From: Burkholderiales bacterium | Lineage (GTDB): Bacteria > Pseudomonadota > Gammaproteobacteria > Burkholderiales > Casimicrobiaceae | Reading direction: 5' to 3' | DNA: 30,836 nt | Assembly (NCBI GenBank): GCA_031257235.1 | Contig: JAIRPA010000148.1 | Span: 1 to 30,836 of the forward strand | Shown here: positions 1-6,669 of the stretch, piece by piece | How the letters are laid out: the number at the start of each line of letters is the position of its first letter | Position numbering within the stretch: position 1 is the first letter of the stretch | Position numbers and translations under genes: made by a program | The notes under the pieces: generated by a model | The model's database searches: none | What the model was told of the DNA's origin: nothing | What the model saw: only the letters and a program-made list of their open reading frames with translations

Positions 1-442
1 CGGACGCACCTTTGACATGCGCCGGAGGAAGATGATCAAATTTTTCGATTTCAGGAAAGCTAATATCTATTTGCGGTTTTCCGGTGGCGCGACGCGCTTT
101 GATCAGCATGGGCAAACGGTGCAAGGTTTGGGGTCCAAAGACTAAATCCACATAAGGCGCGCGACGAATGATCGTCAACCCTTCTTGCGACGCCACACAA
201 CCTCCGACCCCAATCAACATATCGGGACGAGTTTGTTTGATTAAACGCGCGCGCCCCAAATCGTGAAAGACTTTTTCCTGCGCTTTTTCGCGCACCGAGC
301 AGGTGTTAAAAAGGGCAATATCGGCTTCTTCGATGTGTTCGGTCAAGGTGACGTTTTCTTCGTCCATCAGTAAATCGGCAATGCGCGATGAATCGTATTC
401 GTTCATCTGGCAACCAAATGTTCTCAAGTATAATTTTTTCAT
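1..442 (-). CDS. miaB: MiaB, tRNA-2-methylthio-N6-isopentenyladenosine37 synthase (N-terminal part, runs off the window)
   Basis: Only the first 147 residues are in the window; the gene continues past base 1. The translation begins MKKLYLRTFGCQMNEYDSSR, the hallmark start of the methylthiotransferase (MTTase) N-terminal domain. The three Cys residues expected to hold the auxiliary iron-sulfur cluster are visible as C11, C48 (FNTCSVREKA) and C82 (GVGGCVA). The radical-SAM CxxxCxxC motif and the TRAM domain lie outside. The enzyme adds a methylthio group to i6A37 of tRNAs reading UNN codons, in the cytoplasm. The ATG at 440-442 is chosen because the family starts at exactly this point. It is divergent from the promoter at 478-506 and the LysE gene. 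RimO and MtaB share the fold, but FNTCSVREKAQEKVF is MiaB-like. Confidence 0.95.
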   Translation of the reverse strand, partial: MKKLYLRTFGCQMNEYDSSRIADLLMDEENVTLTEHIEEADIALFNTCSVREKAQEKVFHDLGRARLIKQTRPDMLIGVGGCVASQEGLTIIRRAPYVDLVFGPQTLHRLPMLIKARRATGKPQIDISFPEIEKFDHLPPAHVKGAS

Positions 443-477
443 GGGTGAATAAAGGTCATCGGTGAAAGACACGCCTT

Positions 478-506
478 TTGTCGCGCGTCATCGGCTGTAT
501 TATAAT
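478..506 (+). promoter_or_regulatory. Sigma-70 promoter, TTGTCG-17-TATAAT
   Basis: A -35 box TTGTCG (478-483) and a perfect -10 box TATAAT (501-506) are separated by exactly 17 bases. Transcription would start near 512-514 and run through the hairpin cluster at 550-689 into the LysE gene. This is one of the two best promoter matches I see in the window. Confidence 0.6.
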
Positions 507-708
507 CGCAAAGCCTTTTGTGGCATGGTCTTATCGTAAGACTGACTCTGGTTTGAAACCCCGCCCTTTAGGGCGGTGCGAAGGCCGGAACCTCGGCCTG
601 GAAGTCCGGGGTTTCGACCGTAGCTACTTGGGAGGGGTGCAAACCCCTTCCAAGTTCGTTCACAGCGACAGGCATGAATGCCTGTCGCTAATTAGTTGCT
701 CACATTTC
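507..708 (+). ncRNA. Candidate structured RNA or 5' leader: multi-hairpin region with a GNRA tetraloop
   Basis: Four or five stems fit in about 140 bases. An outer stem can form between GGTTTGAAACC (550-560) and GGTTTCGACC (610-619), with one bulge and one wobble pair. It encloses two hairpins: CCGCCC/GGGCGG with a TTTA loop (561-576), and AGGCCG/CGGCCT (582-599). Next comes a 12-bp hairpin with a GCAA (GNRA-type) loop at 627-654. Last is a perfect palindrome at 664-689. A near-consensus promoter sits just upstream. Stems like CCGCCCTTTAGGGCGG are often seen in REP sequences and at IS200/IS605 ends, so a transposon remnant (including an omega-RNA-like one) is the main alternative. No transposase or TnpB reading frame is present nearby. 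RNA function is inference; the pairing is directly visible. Confidence 0.35.
664..689. repeat. Perfect 26-base palindrome (REP-like)
   Basis: The arms AGCGACAGGCAT (664-675) and ATGCCTGTCGCT (678-689) are exact reverse complements around the two bases GA. It ends 19 bases before the LysE start codon. It occurs once in this window. It may be a REP-like intergenic element or the last hairpin of the structured leader. Confidence 0.6.
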
Positions 709-1350
709 ATGCCGTCTCCTGAAACTTTACTTTTATTTTTAAGCGCGGCGGTTTTGGTCACGCTGGCGCCGGGTCCGGATAACCTGATGGTCATCGGGTT
801 ATCCATGGCGCGCGGGCGACGTGCGGGCATTGCGTTTGGCGTAGGTTGCGGTATCGGGTGTTTGTCGCACACCTTGTGGGCGGTGTTGGGTGTTGCCGCC
901 ATGATTGCCGCTCATCCCAACGCATTTTTATTGTTGCGCGTCATAGGCGCGGCGTATCTTTTTTGGTTGGGCGGCAACGCGATTGCCGCGACCTTCAAGC
1001 GGCAGTCTGCGCCGCAGGGTAACGCGCCGATTTCGGAGACGTTTTATCGCGCCGGCGCGGTCAAGCTCTTTATTCGCGGCATGATTGCCAACGCAATCAA
1101 CCCGAAAGTCATTTTGTTCTTTCTTGCCTTTTTGCCGCAGTTTGTGGTTGCCGACCGCGGCAATGCCGCCGGTCAAATGGCGGTGTTTGGCGTGATTTTT
1201 ACCCTTCAAGCCGCGCTCATTTTTGCCGGCATTGCCGCCGCCGCGGGGACGTTGGGTGAAAAGTTGCAAAAAAACCCTAAGGTGGGATGTTGGCTCGATC
1301 GCATCGCGGGGATGGTGTTTATCGCGCTCGCCATCAAACTTTTGATTTAA
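709..1350 (+). CDS. LysE/RhtB-family amino-acid exporter
   Basis: A 213-residue inner-membrane protein with about six hydrophobic segments, the usual size for the LysE/RhtB translocator superfamily. The N-terminus has the family signature: LVTLAPGPDNLMVIG, then a Gly-rich GIAFGVGCGIG and a second half with NAINPKVILFFLAFLPQFV. Family members export amino acids or homoserine lactone-like metabolites by proton antiport; the substrate cannot be read from sequence. The frame stays open back to a TTG at 478, but those 77 residues are low-quality sequence translated from the hairpin region. The ATG at 709 starts exactly where the family does, so it is preferred, although no clear ribosome binding site precedes it. 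The gene converges with the transglycosylase, with a 27-base gap and no obvious terminator. Confidence 0.9.
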   Translation: MPSPETLLLFLSAAVLVTLAPGPDNLMVIGLSMARGRRAGIAFGVGCGIGCLSHTLWAVLGVAAMIAAHPNAFLLLRVIGAAYLFWLGGNAIAATFKRQSAPQGNAPISETFYRAGAVKLFIRGMIANAINPKVILFFLAFLPQFVVADRGNAAGQMAVFGVIFTLQAALIFAGIAAAAGTLGEKLQKNPKVGCWLDRIAGMVFIALAIKLLI

Positions 1351-1377
1351 GTCTAAAGCCTTCTTTGCAAAACACGG

Positions 1378-3720
1378 TTAACCCCCGACCCGCGTCGATG
1401 ATTGGGCAAGCCTTGCCCCATCATCGGCGGAAACGTTCTCGTTACCCGACGCAAACGGAGTGGTCATGTGGAGCGCGTTTAAGAGGGAAATTCTCACGCC
1501 GTTTTGCTGGGCGTACACTTTATGATTCAACATCACTTTTTTAACGTAGTCTCGCGTTTCGTCAAAAGGGATGGTTTCAACCCAAATGTCGCCGTCGGTA
1601 TTGAAATCGGCCTGCCAACGTCGGGCGCGGTGCGGTCCCGCGTTGTACGCACCGGCGGCAAGTGCCACCGAATCCCCAAACTCGTCTAAGCAATAGCGCA
1701 AATAAAACGCGCCTAACGAGAGGTTGACGCCGGGGTCTTTCAATTGCGAAACGTTATAGGAAGAGATCGACAACTGCTTGGCGACCCAGCGCGCGGTGCC
1801 GGGCATCAACTGCATTAAACCCGTCGCGCCGGCGGAGGAAAAAATGTGCGGCACAAACCGTGATTCTTGTCGCGCGACGGCATAAAGCAAACTTTCATCT
1901 ACCCCGTAACGGCCGGCGGCGGTTTTAAACGCTTCATTAAACGGCTTCGGAAAGCGAAACGCAAAATCATTGACGGGGGACGCGGACGGTTTTGGGGAGG
2001 CAGGCTTGCCGGTTCCCGGCGGGGAGGTCGTCGACGCGGTTTCTTCATCCCTGCCGCTGTCCGCCGCCGGGGCTTCTTCCACGGCGGGTTCGTGCGGCAA
2101 TGTGTCATGGGGCAACTGCGGCGCGATCGTCAAAGGAATGCGTTCGACGGCGGCAATGGAGCGATCCAACAATCCTAAACGCGCCATGGCATCGGCGGCA
2201 ACCATGAGATTTTCCGGGCTTTGTTTTGTGACAAACGCGCGCCATTCGGCCAACATCTCTTCGCGCAGTCCTAATTGATGAAGTTTGGCGATCCGTTGCA
2301 CGGCAGGCGTTTTTAAGAGGGCGCGAACTTTATCTTCGGCAACAAGCGGCTTTTCCGTGGGGAGCGGAATATCGGCGTAGCCCAAACGCTCCAGAGACAA
2401 TACGCCGTAAAACGATAATTCATGCGCGAGCGACAAATAGATTTTTTTGGCGGCGGCGACGGCATCGGCGGTTTTTTGTGCTTCAAGCGCTCGCGCGTAC
2501 CAATAACGCCAAGTATCTTCGTTGCGCGTGTTTTCGGGCAAAAGGTCGATGGCGTTTTTGACGGCGGAAAAATCGCCGGCTTTCAACGCCGCGCGAATAT
2601 TCCAAGTTCGGGATTTGACGGCAATCGGCGTGGCGCCGGCTTCCGAATAGAGTTTTAAAGCGTCAGGATGCGCCTGCCTTGCCGCGCGATACGCAAGCCT
2701 GCTGTTGCCGTAGGCGGCATCTTCCGGCGAAAAGCGGTCGCGGACGGAACGCCACACCGAGAGTGTTTGATCAAAGTCGCGTTGCGCCGCAATCTCAAGC
2801 GATAAAAACGCCAACTCGCGCGTGCCGACAAGCGCGGGTTTTGCCTGTTGCAGGTATTTAATCGGCTGACTTTCGGCGAGCTTAAAGGCGGCGGCATCGG
2901 CGCGCGCGTTTTCGGGCAGCCTCGCCCAAACACCGCGAGCGAGCGGCCACTTTCCGTTTTCAACCGCAAGGCGGAATCGCCCCAAAATATCCGCGACGGT
3001 CAAAACACCGTGTTCCTGCATCAAATCAAAAACCGGCGTACAGGCTTGAGATTGCGGATCGCCGGAAAACCACGTGGATTTTGTGGTGGACAATGCCGAC
3101 ACGCCTTCTTTTTGAAAGCGGTACATCACGCTCAAACAGAGCCATTCAACATCGGGGTTTTGAGGCGGCGCAAATTCCGCAAAGGCAACCCAATCATTAA
3201 GACTGCCCGCTTTTTTCTGCCACGCCGACAACATCGGCGAGATAAGCGGGGTGTCGGCGTTTTGGGTCAAAAATTGACTGACTTCATCTTGAAGGGAGGA
3301 AAGCGGGACTTTTTCAATCGCCGTTAATAGGCGGTAATACGTAAGATAAGGCTCTAAAACGTGACCGCGCGCGGATAAATACGTAAAAGCGGACAGGTCT
3401 TTTTTCTTGTAGGCGGCTTTTGCGGCAAGGATTGCGTCATCATCGCTCAACATCGCGGGTTTGGCGCTGATTTTGGCGTTACTTTTTTGAGTGGCGGAGG
3501 CTTTGGCGGCGTTGGTCTTGGATTTGGAGGCGGACGAGGTTTTCCCCGAGGAGGCGTTTCCCGGCTTTGACGCCGCTTGTGAGGCAGGCTTTTGAGCGGG
3601 CAGGGCGGATGCGTCCGGAAAACGGGCGGCAGATGCCGTTGCGCCGGGCAACACCCATCCCGCCGCCGTTAAAAAAGAGACCATGCAAAAGCATCGAAGA
3701 AATGTTCGGATTTTAGGCAT
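1378..3720 (-). CDS. slt: Soluble lytic murein transglycosylase, Slt70-like
   Basis: A 780-residue periplasmic muramidase that cleaves the MurNAc-GlcNAc bond of peptidoglycan, leaving 1,6-anhydro ends. A signal peptide covers about residues 1-31 (Arg/Lys start, hydrophobic core, cleavage after ATASA). A Lys/Ala/Ser-rich stretch (about 45-85) and an alpha-helical superhelix follow. The C-terminal SLT domain carries the catalytic Glu in ARQESRF (E619), followed by the family motifs SSAGATGLMQLMPGTA and AAGAYNAGP. The protein is longer than E. coli Slt70 (about 645 residues). The excess is the Ala/Lys-rich N-terminal stretch plus a Pro/Ser/Glu linker at about 543-583 between superhelix and catalytic domain. 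It stands alone, convergent with the LysE gene. No strong Shine-Dalgarno precedes the ATG, but the signal peptide supports this start. Confidence 0.93.
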   Translation of the reverse strand: MPKIRTFLRCFCMVSFLTAAGWVLPGATASAARFPDASALPAQKPASQAASKPGNASSGKTSSASKSKTNAAKASATQKSNAKISAKPAMLSDDDAILAAKAAYKKKDLSAFTYLSARGHVLEPYLTYYRLLTAIEKVPLSSLQDEVSQFLTQNADTPLISPMLSAWQKKAGSLNDWVAFAEFAPPQNPDVEWLCLSVMYRFQKEGVSALSTTKSTWFSGDPQSQACTPVFDLMQEHGVLTVADILGRFRLAVENGKWPLARGVWARLPENARADAAAFKLAESQPIKYLQQAKPALVGTRELAFLSLEIAAQRDFDQTLSVWRSVRDRFSPEDAAYGNSRLAYRAARQAHPDALKLYSEAGATPIAVKSRTWNIRAALKAGDFSAVKNAIDLLPENTRNEDTWRYWYARALEAQKTADAVAAAKKIYLSLAHELSFYGVLSLERLGYADIPLPTEKPLVAEDKVRALLKTPAVQRIAKLHQLGLREEMLAEWRAFVTKQSPENLMVAADAMARLGLLDRSIAAVERIPLTIAPQLPHDTLPHEPAVEEAPAADSGRDEETASTTSPPGTGKPASPKPSASPVNDFAFRFPKPFNEAFKTAAGRYGVDESLLYAVARQESRFVPHIFSSAGATGLMQLMPGTARWVAKQLSISSYNVSQLKDPGVNLSLGAFYLRYCLDEFGDSVALAAGAYNAGPHRARRWQADFNTDGDIWVETIPFDETRDYVKKVMLNHKVYAQQNGVRISLLNALHMTTPFASGNENVSADDGARLAQSSTRVGG

Positions 3721-3772
3721 AAAAAATATGAGGTTAAACGCAACGTCAATGGTGACAAACCCTCACATTATG

Positions 3773-3818
3773 CGTCATTCCGCGCGCGTTTGCTTCGCAA
3801 ACTGCGCGCAGAATGACG
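3773..3818. repeat. REP-like hairpin, CGTCATTC...GAATGACG
   Basis: An imperfect inverted repeat of 46 bases: the outer arms CGTCATTC and GAATGACG, GCGCGC blocks on both sides, and TTTGC/GCAAA arms around a TTC loop. Its right arm and the adjoining 7-base units are shared with 20866-20903 in the opposite orientation, so it belongs to a dispersed family. It lies between the 3' end of the unknown gene and the start of slt. Confidence 0.65.
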
Positions 3819-3823
3819 GGCTC

Positions 3824-3844
3824 TGATTCCTGATCCCTGACTTC
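3824..3844. repeat. Heptamer array (TGATTCC TGATCCC TGACTTC)
   Basis: Three tandem 7-base units of the TGAYYYC type, directly beside the hairpin at 3773-3818. Related arrays are at 20826-20881 (reverse orientation), 21073-21100 and 27058-27085. Confidence 0.6.
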
Positions 3845-3855
3845 TGATGAACCCG

Positions 3856-4764
3856 TCAATAAAAAATCCGTCTTAAGGAAGGGTGAGGTCGTTTCCCTGA
3901 TACGAACTTGCCGCCGTGATCCAATCGTCCGCTGTCCAGCTTGCGTAAAAGGGTATGGCATAAGATCGCGCGTGCCGCCGTCGCGCCTCCGCCACTATTG
4001 CTGCGCGGCGATCTTTGGAGAGATTCACCAAACGCTTTTGCGAGGTCTGCTCGATCAACTGCTGCATTTGTTCGTAAGTCAATGAATTGCTGTTTTGTGG
4101 TGTCGTATTCATAGTATTTAATATCCGGAAAATCTCGTGAAACCAAGGTGTAGGCTAATCTTAACATTTCGATAAGATTGAATTGAAAATCATCATCTTT
4201 CCATAAAAGCCGTTTGCCCGTGAATTGTTCTAACTCGACGCCGGTTAATCCGTAATTGACGTAATACTTATAAGTATTTGTATAAGGATCACAGGGTTGA
4301 AGGTGGGCGGTGGATTGATATTTCAGTGCCGAAGAAATCATGTTTTCCAGCCGCCGATAATACGCCATCGGAGAAAGCCCGGACGGGTCCACAATAAAAA
4401 CTTTGTTGTTATTCCGTGCATACCCTGCCGCAATGGCGTAGATTGCCGAGCCTTGACTGATGCCCGGCAGAAAAGCCGCCACGTTGATCCAGACTTGATG
4501 CCCGTTATCCATCAAAAGAGCGATTTTGGTGTCCGGCGCGCGGAATATCCAGATGGCGGGAGAGGAGTTGTCCGTGTGCTTATAGACATCAAATCCGGGC
4601 GCAATCTCTTGGGTGATGCCGGTCAGCGTTTTGGACTTTGGCTTGGGATATTGAAAGACTTCATCAAAGCGCGCAAGATCAAGATACTTTTGGGTGATGA
4701 AGGCTTTAAGTTTGGTGTTGTCCGATTGGGTTGCCATTTTTTTGACGTAAGCGATGAAAGACAT
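3856..4764 (-). CDS. Uncharacterised protein, frame apparently broken near 4093-4096
   Basis: I do not recognise this protein. About 217 residues from the ATG at 4764 (MSFIAYVKKMATQ) look like a soluble cytoplasmic protein: no signal peptide or membrane segment, with motifs such as PAIWIFRAPDTKIALLMDNG and VFIVDPSGLSPMAYYRR. After EYDTTK the frame continues 86 residues to a stop at 3856, but that tail looks out of frame (SNSGGGATAARAILCHTLL, HPSLRRIFY). The +1 frame over the same DNA gives much more protein-like sequence (next entry). Removing one A from the AAAA run at 4093-4096 joins the two into a protein of about 296 residues. The start is uncertain: neither ATG at 4764 nor ATG at 4737 has a ribosome binding site, and the frame is open to a TTG at 4839 with GGAGGGG placed too close to it. 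Confidence 0.55.
   Translation of the reverse strand: MSFIAYVKKMATQSDNTKLKAFITQKYLDLARFDEVFQYPKPKSKTLTGITQEIAPGFDVYKHTDNSSPAIWIFRAPDTKIALLMDNGHQVWINVAAFLPGISQGSAIYAIAAGYARNNNKVFIVDPSGLSPMAYYRRLENMISSALKYQSTAHLQPCDPYTNTYKYYVNYGLTGVELEQFTGKRLLWKDDDFQFNLIEMLRLAYTLVSRDFPDIKYYEYDTTKQQFIDLRTNAAVDRADLAKAFGESLQRSPRSNSGGGATAARAILCHTLLRKLDSGRLDHGGKFVSGKRPHPSLRRIFY
3873..4112 (-). CDS. Probable true C-terminus of the uncharacterised protein (other frame)
   Basis: This 79-codon frame overlaps the 3' end of the preceding entry, shifted by +1. It reads like genuine protein: LTYEQMQQLIEQTSQKRL, then KDRRAAIVAEARRRHARSY and an aromatic, well-mixed end (SWTADDWITAASSY) with a stop at 3873. A separate small gene starting at the ATG 4112 is possible, but I see no ribosome binding site and it would be buried in its neighbour. 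Arithmetic supports a single gene: 4764 to 3873 is 892 bases, one more than a multiple of three. Confidence 0.45.
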   Translation of the reverse strand: MNTTPQNSNSLTYEQMQQLIEQTSQKRLVNLSKDRRAAIVAEARRRHARSYAIPFYASWTADDWITAASSYQGNDLTLP

Positions 4765-5142
4765 TGACGAAGCCCGGCAATGGGACGTGCCGGCGTTTGG
4801 GCGAAACTTTTTTGCAACGTGAGTGAGCAAAGACCCCAACCCCTCCGATCAAGATGAAGCGGTGTTGCCAAAGGAAAGGTTCAAGGCAAAGGGTCAGGCG
4901 GTCTTAATGATCGAAACACTATTATATAGTAAATAACCATATATTGCAATGGTATGCGTCGGGGTTGTCAAGAAATGTTTCGATTTTTTTGTGGGCGTGC
5001 GACAACATCAAGCCGTCGATGCGTGCAATGCCTTATCAGGCTCTCCTCTATTGTGATCCAAAGGGTTTTTGGGGCAGGTCAAACGGCAAGCCCTAAATTC
5101 ACCTATAATCCAAAACTTCTCAACCCTAACCCAAGAAAGATC
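4765..5142. other. Divergent intergenic region
   Basis: A gap of 378 bases between the unknown minus-strand gene and the lyase gene. It holds the minus-strand promoter at 4921-4949. A TATAAT at 5104-5109, about 35 bases before the lyase ATG, could be its -10 box, but no good -35 box stands 16-18 bases upstream. The lyase frame stays open back to 4954, but the family starts at 5143 and the upstream translation does not look like protein. I see nothing else convincing. Confidence 0.5.
4921..4949 (-). promoter_or_regulatory. Sigma-70 promoter for the unknown minus-strand gene, TTGCAA-17-TATAAT
   Basis: Read on the minus strand, TTGCAA (4949-4944) and a perfect TATAAT (4926-4921) are 17 bases apart. 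Transcription would begin near 4914, leaving a leader of about 150 bases before the ATG at 4764. It supports the unknown gene being expressed at some point, even though its frame now looks broken. Confidence 0.55.
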
Positions 5143-6603
5143 ATGTCCAACAACTACCAAAAAGTTAAGTTTTTCAGTGGCGAAAACATTCCGTTGGAGC
5201 TACACAAAGCGCGCATCGTACAAAAATTGTTTTTAGTTCCCATCGAACGTCGTTTGGAAGCGTTGAAAGAAGGAGGTTTTAATACTTTTGGGCTTCAAAC
5301 CACAGACATATTTCTCGATATGATTACCGACAGCGGCACGAACGCCATGAGCGATAACCAGCTGGCCGCGATGATGCGGGCGGATGACGCTTATGCGGGT
5401 TCGCAAAGTTATGTTCGGATGCAAAAAGCGGTGGAAGACGTGTTGGGCAAAAAATATTTGCTTCCGGCGCATCAGGGGCGTGCCGCGGAAAACATTCTTG
5501 CCTGCGCGTATGTTAAAAAAGGCAGTGTGATTCCGATGAATTACCACTTTACGACGACGTTGGCGCACATCACTCAATACGGGGGCGGGATTGAAGAATT
5601 GCTTTACGATGAGGCTTATGTCATCAACAGCTCGCATCCTTTCAAAGGCAACATGAATTTAGAAAAGCTGGAAGACTGCATCAAGCGGCACAGCGCGGCA
5701 AACATTCCTTTTATTCGCATGGAAGCCTCCACCAACTTAATCGGCGGACAACCCTTTTCTGTGGAGAACCTCCGCGCCGTTCGGGCGATTGCCGATAAAT
5801 ACAACATTCGATTGGTGTTGGACGCGAGTTTGATGGGTGAAAACGCCTGGTTGGTCAAGCAACGCGAGCCGGAGTTTCACCATACCGGAATGGCGGACAT
5901 CATCCGAACCATGACGAATCTAGCCGATATTGTTTATTTTTCGGCGCGTAAATTAAGCTCTTCGCGCGGCGGCGGCATTTGTACCAACGACCTCAAAGTT
6001 TATAAAGAGTTAGAGCCGTTGGTGCCGCTTTTTGAAGGCTTTCTGACCTACGGCGGGATGTCGGTTCGTGAAATTGAAGCCATTGCGGTCGGGTTGTATG
6101 AAACGTGGGACGAAAACATGATTTGTCAAAGTCCGCAATACATCGAATACTTGGTCAACAGCGCGGTGGCCAAGGGCGTGCCGATGGTCACGCCGCCCGG
6201 CGTCTTAGGCGCCCACGTCAACGCCCGGGGGATTTGTTCGCACATTCCCAAAACGCAATACATCGCCGGCGCGTTTGCCGCGGCGTTTTTCCTGATTTCC
6301 GGGGTTCGCGGCATGGAACGCGGTTCTCTTTCCAATCAACGCGACGAATACGGCAACGAAACGTTTGCCGATATGGAGCTTTTGCGTTTGGCGGTGCCGC
6401 GTCGCGTGTTCACCCTCTCGCAAATTAAGTATGTGGTGGACAGGCTCGATTGGCTGACTCAAAACAGCCGATTGATCGGCGGGTTAAAGTTCGTTTACGA
6501 GCCGCCGGTGCTTCGCTTTTTCATGGGGCGTTTAGAGCCTATCGGGGATTGGCCGCAAAAGCTGATCGCCAAGTTTAAAGAAGACTTTGGGGATAGTCTT
6601 TAA
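5143..6603 (+). CDS. PLP-dependent beta-eliminating lyase, tyrosine phenol-lyase/tryptophanase family (divergent)
   Basis: A 486-residue fold-type-I PLP enzyme; classical members are 456-471 residues. Family motifs are in order: SGTNAMSDNQLAAMM, DDAYAGS (active-site Tyr), LLPAHQGRAAENIL, FTTT, STNLIGGQP (PLP Asn), LDASLMGENA (PLP Asp), YFSARK with the Schiff-base Lys, LAVPRRVFT (carboxylate-binding Arg) and YEPPVLRFF. The sequence GMERG resembles the tyrosine phenol-lyase motif whose Arg (R381 in Citrobacter) binds phenol, which favours that branch over tryptophanase. Two positions are odd. The Arg of the DATRCVENA motif (R217 in Citrobacter) is Leu here, and the GGHA motif is altered to GVLGAH. 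The reaction may therefore be another C-C, C-S or C-N beta-elimination giving pyruvate and ammonia. The ATG at 5143 gives the family-length start; AAGAAAGA is a weak ribosome binding site. Threonine dehydratase follows 66 bases downstream. Confidence 0.8.
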   Translation: MSNNYQKVKFFSGENIPLELHKARIVQKLFLVPIERRLEALKEGGFNTFGLQTTDIFLDMITDSGTNAMSDNQLAAMMRADDAYAGSQSYVRMQKAVEDVLGKKYLLPAHQGRAAENILACAYVKKGSVIPMNYHFTTTLAHITQYGGGIEELLYDEAYVINSSHPFKGNMNLEKLEDCIKRHSAANIPFIRMEASTNLIGGQPFSVENLRAVRAIADKYNIRLVLDASLMGENAWLVKQREPEFHHTGMADIIRTMTNLADIVYFSARKLSSSRGGGICTNDLKVYKELEPLVPLFEGFLTYGGMSVREIEAIAVGLYETWDENMICQSPQYIEYLVNSAVAKGVPMVTPPGVLGAHVNARGICSHIPKTQYIAGAFAAAFFLISGVRGMERGSLSNQRDEYGNETFADMELLRLAVPRRVFTLSQIKYVVDRLDWLTQNSRLIGGLKFVYEPPVLRFFMGRLEPIGDWPQKLIAKFKEDFGDSL

Positions 6604-6606
6604 TTG

Positions 6607-6628
6607 AGGGCGAGGCTTGCCTCGCCCT
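6607..6628. terminator. Inverted repeat after the lyase gene
   Basis: A perfect inverted repeat, AGGGCGAGGC/GCCTCGCCCT with two central bases, starts three bases after the stop codon. The T-run is missing, so it is a weak candidate terminator or a REP-like stem. A TATAAT at 6632-6637 immediately follows and may be the -10 box for ilvA, but no good -35 box is visible. Confidence 0.4.
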
Positions 6629-6669
6629 TGCTATAATCCGTCATTCACACTTTTGTGGCAGGCGGGGTT

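Noticed and set aside
478..708. A 77-residue N-terminal extension of the LysE protein in the same frame
   Set aside because: It starts with TTG, is translated from palindromes, and LysE/RhtB proteins start at MPSPETLL; the open frame is accidental.
2848..3327. A 159-residue plus-strand frame opposite slt
   Set aside because: Composition is Arg/Gly-rich and typical of an antisense shadow; slt is firmly supported on the minus strand.
4954..5142. A 63-residue N-terminal extension of the lyase
   Set aside because: Family members begin near MSNNYQKVKF; the extension is Cys/Arg-rich, has no family match and contains the likely -10 box.
5143..6603. Naming the lyase tnaA or tpl
   Set aside because: Residues point in different directions (GMERG like tyrosine phenol-lyase, but the cofactor Arg and GGHA motif are changed), so only the family is given.
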